A stretch of 64,000 nt of DNA from Stenotrophomonas sp. 364. GTDB taxonomy: Bacteria > Pseudomonadota > Gammaproteobacteria > Xanthomonadales > Xanthomonadaceae. Every line of letters starts with the position of its first letter. Position 1 is the stretch's first letter. Under the pieces are notes generated by a model. The model was not told where the DNA came from. It was given only the letters and a program-made list of their open reading frames with translations, and ran no database searches. Where the stretch lies: the NCBI RefSeq assembly GCF_009832905.1, contig NZ_CP047135.1, forward strand, positions 1,342,001 through 1,406,000, in the 5' to 3' direction. Below are positions 60,386-64,000 of the stretch, in pieces. The position numbers and the translations under genes are program-made.

Positions 60386-61057
60386 TCAGTGCGGGCGCCA
60401 GTGCCGCCATTGCTGGAACAGCATGTAGCCCAGGCCGGTGCAGCCGGTCAGCAGGGCAGGGGCCAGCAGCGCGTCGTACCCCCAGCGCAGGAACAGCCAG
60501 GCGCCCACGATGCCGCCGGCGAGGAAGCCGCTGACGATCAAGCCACTCAGGGTCAGGCGCCGGATCGGCAACGGCAGTCCGCGCAGCAGGTGGCCCAGGC
60601 CGATGCCCAGGTCGGTGAACATGCCGCTGAGGTGGGTGGTGCGCACCACAGCGCCGCTGAAGGTGGTGGCCATGGCGTTCTGCAGCCCGCAGGCCATCGC
60701 CGCGGCCAGTGCGCCCCAGATCTGCTGTTGCTTGAACAGTGGAATGGCGGCCAGCAGCAACAGCGATTCCAGCGTAAGCACCACGCCATAGCGGCGGCCC
60801 AGCTGCAGGGTGTTGTCCTGCACGATCATGCCGCTGAGCATCGCGCCCAGGCAGAACGCGATCAGCAGGCCCCACAGGTGGCCCACCACGCGCCAGTCGC
60901 CCTGTGCCAGCGCCATGCCCAGCTGGCTGGTGGTGCCGGTCATGTGGCTTACCGCCTGGTGCTCGAATCCCAGGAAGCCGACCACGTTGACCATGCCGGC
61001 CACGCAGGACAGCGCGATCGCACCGATCCATACCCATGTCGGAAGCCGGATGCTCAT
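60386..61057 (-). CDS. YoaK/DUF1275 membrane protein
   Basis: The 223-aa protein has about six membrane segments and the DUF1275 markers: [57 protein letters not shown]. The family's function is unknown. It stands alone with 36-42 bp on each side. Confidence 0.9.
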   Translation of the reverse strand: MSIRLPTWVWIGAIALSCVAGMVNVVGFLGFEHQAVSHMTGTTSQLGMALAQGDWRVVGHLWGLLIAFCLGAMLSGMIVQDNTLQLGRRYGVVLTLESLLLLAAIPLFKQQQIWGALAAAMACGLQNAMATTFSGAVVRTTHLSGMFTDLGIGLGHLLRGLPLPIRRLTLSGLIVSGFLAGGIVGAWLFLRWGYDALLAPALLTGCTGLGYMLFQQWRHWRPH

Positions 61058-61099
61058 CCGGCGTGCGGGCGGCTCATCACGGCACGGTCAGCGCCATGG

Positions 61100-61606
61100 T
61101 CACCGGCCCTTCGGCGGGCCGTTGAACTGCACGTCGGAGAAGGTGCCGGTCGCCGGGTCGAACACCGCGCCCCAGAACTGTGCGCCGCCGTCACACACCC
61201 GGATGGCGTCGCGGGAGGGGTCGATATCGGCACCGTCCGGCAGATGGAAGGCGTTGAGGTAGATCACCTGCCTGCCACCCATCTCGATGCCGACGTACTG
61301 CCGGTCGAAATCGCCGGCGTTGGGCACCTGGGCCTCCAGCCGGGGCAGCTGGGCTTCCAGCTGTTCCACCTGCTGGCGGCTGGGCGCCCAGTAGCCAGTG
61401 ACTGCCCCGGCCTCGCGGCCGGGACTGGAACGTGAGCAGGTGTCGAGCACCTGGGCGGCGATCACCGGGCGGGTGACCACCCAGGACTGGCCGGTCTTGA
61501 CCGCGGTGGGCACGCTGGCGCCCGGACGGACGTTGGCGGGCGTGCAGGCCGCCGCCAGCGCAGCAAGCGCCAGCGGCAGGACGGCACGGGACAGGGGACG
61601 ATTCAC
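61100..61606 (-). CDS. Lipoprotein of unknown function
   Basis: The 168-aa product has a lipoprotein signal (LALAALAAACTP, Cys about 21) and a mature domain with GYWAPSRQQVEQLEAQLPRL, QYVGIEMGGRQVIYLNAFHL, DAIRVCDGGAQFWGAVFDP. I do not recognise the domain. Start is GTG at 61606, 4 bases after GGAGG, and overlaps the phoH stop by 4 bases, so translation is coupled to phoH. Confidence 0.82.
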   Translation of the reverse strand: MNRPLSRAVLPLALAALAAACTPANVRPGASVPTAVKTGQSWVVTRPVIAAQVLDTCSRSSPGREAGAVTGYWAPSRQQVEQLEAQLPRLEAQVPNAGDFDRQYVGIEMGGRQVIYLNAFHLPDGADIDPSRDAIRVCDGGAQFWGAVFDPATGTFSDVQFNGPPKGR

Positions 61607-63000
61607 AACACCTCCGAGGCGTAGTCGGCCAGGCGCGAACGCTCGCCACGACGCAGCGTGACGTGGGCGCTGTGCGGCCAGTTCTTGAAGCGGTCCACCG
61701 CGTAGGTCAGGCCCGAGGTGGTTTCGGTCAGGTATGGGGTGTCGATCTGTTCGACGTTGCCCAGGCAGACGATCTTGGTGCCGGGGCCGGCACGGGTGAT
61801 CAGGGTCTTCATCTGCTTGGGGGTGAGATTCTGCGCTTCGTCCAGGATCAGGTAGCGCGACAGGAAGGTACGCCCGCGCATGAAGTTCAGCGAGCGGATC
61901 TTGATCCGGCTGGCGATCAGGTCGTTGGTGGCCGCGCGGCCCCACGCGCCGCCTTCCTGGGTGTGGGTGAGCACTTCCAGGTTGTCGGTGAGCGCGCCCA
62001 TCCACGGCGTCATCTTCTCTTCCTCGGTGCCGGGCAGGAAGCCGATGTCCTCGCCGACGCTGACCGTGGCGCGGGTCATGATGATCTCGCGGTAGCGCTG
62101 CTGGTCCATGGTCTGGGCCAGGCCGGCGGCCAGCGCCAGCAGGGTCTTGCCGGTACCGGCGGTGCCGAGCAGGGTGACGAAATCGATCTCCGGGTCCATC
62201 AGCGCGTTGAGGGCGAAGTTCTGCTCGCGGTTGCGCGCGCTGATGCCCCACACCGCGTGGCTGCCGTGGCGGAAGTCGTTGACCAGCGACAGGGTGATCT
62301 TGTCGCCATCCACCTTGGCCACGCGCAGTTCGACTTCATCGTCCCCGGGCAGGTACGCATACTGGTTGGGGTGCCAGTTCTCGTCTTCGCTGGCGATGAT
62401 TTCGTAACTGGTGCGGCCCTTGTCGCTCCAGCTGCGCAGGTTGTCGGTGTGCTTCTTCCAGAAATCTTCCGGCAGTTCGGTGGCGCCGGTGTAGAGCAGG
62501 CTGAAATCATCCAGCGCGCGGTCGTTTTCGTAGTCTTCGGACACGATGCCGGCGATGGCCGCCTTGATCCGCAGGTTGATGTCCTTGGAGACGAACACCA
62601 CCGGGATCTCGGGGATCTGTTCCTTCAGTGCCAGGATCGCGCCGAGGATGGCGTTGTCCGGGATGACCGCGCCAAAGCTCTTGCCCGCATCGAAGTGACT
62701 GGTCTGGAACCGCAGCAGGCCCACGCTCTGCTTGCCGCGCAGCTGCAGCCCGTTGGGCCGTTGCAGCGGAATGCCGTCGGCCAGGTTGTCCAGGCCCGAC
62801 GCCTGCACCAGCTCGTTGAGGAAGCGGCTGACCTGGCGCGCGTTGCGGCTGGCCTCGGTGGTGCCCTTCTTGCCGTTGTCCAGCTCTTCGATCACCTGCA
62901 TCGGCAGGTAGACATCATGCTCCTCGAACTTGAACAGCGCGGTCGGATCGTGCATGAGCACGTTGGTATCCAGAACGTAGATGCGCTTGCCTCGGGTCAT
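61603..63000 (-). CDS. PhoH family ATPase with PIN domain (YlaK-like)
   Basis: The 465-aa protein has an N-terminal PIN domain (RIYVLDTNVLMHDPTALF, with acidic residues for metal) and a C-terminal PhoH ATPase ([20 protein letters not shown] Walker A; LILDEAQNLTPKQMKTL Walker B). Such PhoH2-type fusions act as RNA helicase-nucleases in other bacteria. ATG 63000 has AGGAA 7 bases upstream; two earlier ATG/GTG starts are possible. Confidence 0.94.
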   Translation of the reverse strand: MTRGKRIYVLDTNVLMHDPTALFKFEEHDVYLPMQVIEELDNGKKGTTEASRNARQVSRFLNELVQASGLDNLADGIPLQRPNGLQLRGKQSVGLLRFQTSHFDAGKSFGAVIPDNAILGAILALKEQIPEIPVVFVSKDINLRIKAAIAGIVSEDYENDRALDDFSLLYTGATELPEDFWKKHTDNLRSWSDKGRTSYEIIASEDENWHPNQYAYLPGDDEVELRVAKVDGDKITLSLVNDFRHGSHAVWGISARNREQNFALNALMDPEIDFVTLLGTAGTGKTLLALAAGLAQTMDQQRYREIIMTRATVSVGEDIGFLPGTEEEKMTPWMGALTDNLEVLTHTQEGGAWGRAATNDLIASRIKIRSLNFMRGRTFLSRYLILDEAQNLTPKQMKTLITRAGPGTKIVCLGNVEQIDTPYLTETTSGLTYAVDRFKNWPHSAHVTLRRGERSRLADYASEVL

Positions 63001-63081
63001 CGTCATTTCCTGGTGGCAGAACAGGGACAAGCCATCACAGCCTGCAGGGCAGGGTGATGGCCATTGGGGGGTGCAGGTTGG

Positions 63082-63561
63082 TCACTGGGTTTTCGCGGCC
63101 TTCAGGGCTTCAAGGACGGTGTCTGCGTGGCCGGCCACCTTGACCTTGCGCCACGCCTGCACGATACGACTGTCGGGCGAAATCAGGAAGGTGCTGCGCT
63201 CGATGCCGCGCACCTGCTTGCCGTACATGTTCTTGAGCTTGATCACGTCGAAGGCGGTGCACAGCGCTTCGTCGCCGTCGCTGATCAGCGGGAAGGCGAA
63301 GCCCTGCTTGGCGCAGAAGTTGTCGTGGGATTTGACCGAATCGCGGGAAACACCGAACACGCGCGCATCGAGGCGGGTGAATTCGGGCAGCAGCGCGTTG
63401 AAGTCGATGCCTTCGGTGGTGCAGCCCGGCGTGCTGTCCTTCGGGTAGAAATACAGCACCAGCCACTGGCCGGCGAGTGCGCCGAGGGAGGTGTGCTCGC
63501 CGCCGGACAACGCCAGCGGCAGTGCGAGGGTGGTGCTGTCCAGGGTGTCGCCGTCGTTCAT
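63082..63561 (-). CDS. bcp: Bcp-type peroxiredoxin (PrxQ), atypical 2-Cys
   Basis: The 159-aa protein has the peroxidatic motif YPKDSTPGCTTEG with Cys47. The resolving Cys common five residues later in E. coli Bcp is absent; instead Cys83 (NFCAKQGF) is 36 residues on, the spacing known for the Xanthomonas BCP with Cys48/Cys84. It reduces peroxides with thioredoxin. It lies before the gcvR-like gene's end, as in the gcvR-bcp order of E. coli. Confidence 0.94.
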   Translation of the reverse strand: MNDGDTLDSTTLALPLALSGGEHTSLGALAGQWLVLYFYPKDSTPGCTTEGIDFNALLPEFTRLDARVFGVSRDSVKSHDNFCAKQGFAFPLISDGDEALCTAFDVIKLKNMYGKQVRGIERSTFLISPDSRIVQAWRKVKVAGHADTVLEALKAAKTQ

Positions 63562-63639
63562 GGGTTCCTTTCCGGATCCTGGGGTCGTGCCATTACACCT
63601 GCATGAAACGCCGCGCGCCCGTGACGAACGCGCGAACAA

Positions 63640-64000
63640 TCAGAACTTCATCGGATCCATGATGGCATCCAGGTTCAGGTGGTCGCAGAATTCGAGGAAA
63701 TCGTCGCGCAGCGCGGCGATGTGCATGTTGGCCGGCACCCCGATGGTGACCTGCGCCGAGAACATCTCCGCGCCGGTCTGCATCGCCCGGTAGCGGGTGC
63801 TCTGCAGGTTTTCGATGGTGATGCCCTGGCGGTCGAAGAAATCGGCCAGCTGGAACAGGATGCCCGGCTTGTCGGCGGCAATCACTTCCACGATGTACGG
63901 CAGCAGGTTGGATTGCGCCTGCTTGGCACCGGTGCGGTACCACACCAGCTTCAGGCCTTCTTCGCGCTCGAGCCGGGTCAGCATGGCTTCCAGCTTGGCC
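63640..64000 (-). CDS. gcvR: ACT-domain protein, GcvR-like (5' end outside window)
   Basis: The frame runs off the window end; at least 120 residues are present. Visible parts are an ACT domain (LPYIVEVIAADKPGILFQLA, FFDRQGITIENLQSTRY) and a C-terminal LEFCDHLNLDAIMDPMKF. Two ACT domains in tandem are expected for GcvR, regulator of the glycine cleavage system, and the gcvR-bcp neighbourhood supports it, but the N-terminal ACT domain is not in the window. Confidence 0.8.
   Translation of the reverse strand, partial: AKLEAMLTRLEREEGLKLVWYRTGAKQAQSNLLPYIVEVIAADKPGILFQLADFFDRQGITIENLQSTRYRAMQTGAEMFSAQVTIGVPANMHIAALRDDFLEFCDHLNLDAIMDPMKF

Overview
The window is high-GC chromosomal DNA from a gammaproteobacterium of the Xanthomonadaceae, most likely a Stenotrophomonas. 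Three things point there: many short palindromic repeats that begin with GTAG, which match the SMAG/REP family known from S. maltophilia; a 19-bp LexA operator of the xanthomonad type (TTAGTAGTAATACTACTAA); and conserved gene blocks (pyrG-eno-ftsB-ispDF-truD-surE-pcm-nlpD, ftsH-folP-miaA-hfq-hflX, pncC-lexA-recA-recX-alaS-csrA) in a family-typical order. No transposase, integrase, phage module or CRISPR array was seen. This is mainly core chromosome; the variable parts are the repeats and a few small or unrecognised genes.

Layout. 1-8 kb: a truncated unknown gene, tRNA-Leu(UAA), a GST-like protein, an unrecognised 331-aa protein, an HD-domain protein with a start-codon problem, a TraB/GumN protein, a complete BLUF blue-light receptor, a probable structured RNA with a terminator, an orphan UDP-HexNAc dehydrogenase, and a membrane-anchored FMN glutamate-synthase-like protein overlapping a GNAT gene. 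8-18 kb: flavoprotein, FKBP lipoprotein, TrhO tRNA hydroxylase, a luciferase-like oxidoreductase, ExoD and CNNM/CBS membrane proteins, the DUF47-Pit phosphate uptake pair, and two acetyltransferases. 18-31.5 kb: parE, then pyrG, eno and the ftsB-ispD-ispF-truD genes, a 147-bp-period SMAG array, smr, then surE-pcm-yqaA-nlpD. kdsA, expected between pyrG and eno, is absent there.

31.6-48.4 kb: a Mth938-like protein and yhbY, divergent from rlmE-ftsH; two small exported or membrane proteins; folP-miaA-hfq-hflX; a SMAG cluster; pncC; a UbiB-family kinase; the SOS genes lexA-recA-recX; alaS; csrA; and tRNA-Ser(GCU). 48.4-58 kb is more accessory: an exported ankyrin protein, an HWE histidine kinase overlapping its receiver, a TonB-dependent siderophore receptor, a Tat-exported aldo/keto reductase, a pirin/LysR divergent pair and a lipoprotein hydrolase. 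58-64 kb, mostly on the minus strand: three identical tRNA-Arg(ACG) genes with their own promoter and terminator, then hydrolase-thiD, a DUF1275 protein, a lipoprotein, phoH, bcp and the start-truncated gcvR-like gene.

The most notable observations are: the SMAG elements lie mainly between convergent genes, and one locus has grown into five 147-bp units whose length keeps spurious frames open; the lexA promoter and operator predict a leaderless mRNA; the HD-domain gene seems to need a non-canonical AUC start; and the segment between the BLUF gene and the dehydrogenase looks like an undescribed small RNA. No clear new multi-gene system was recognised.
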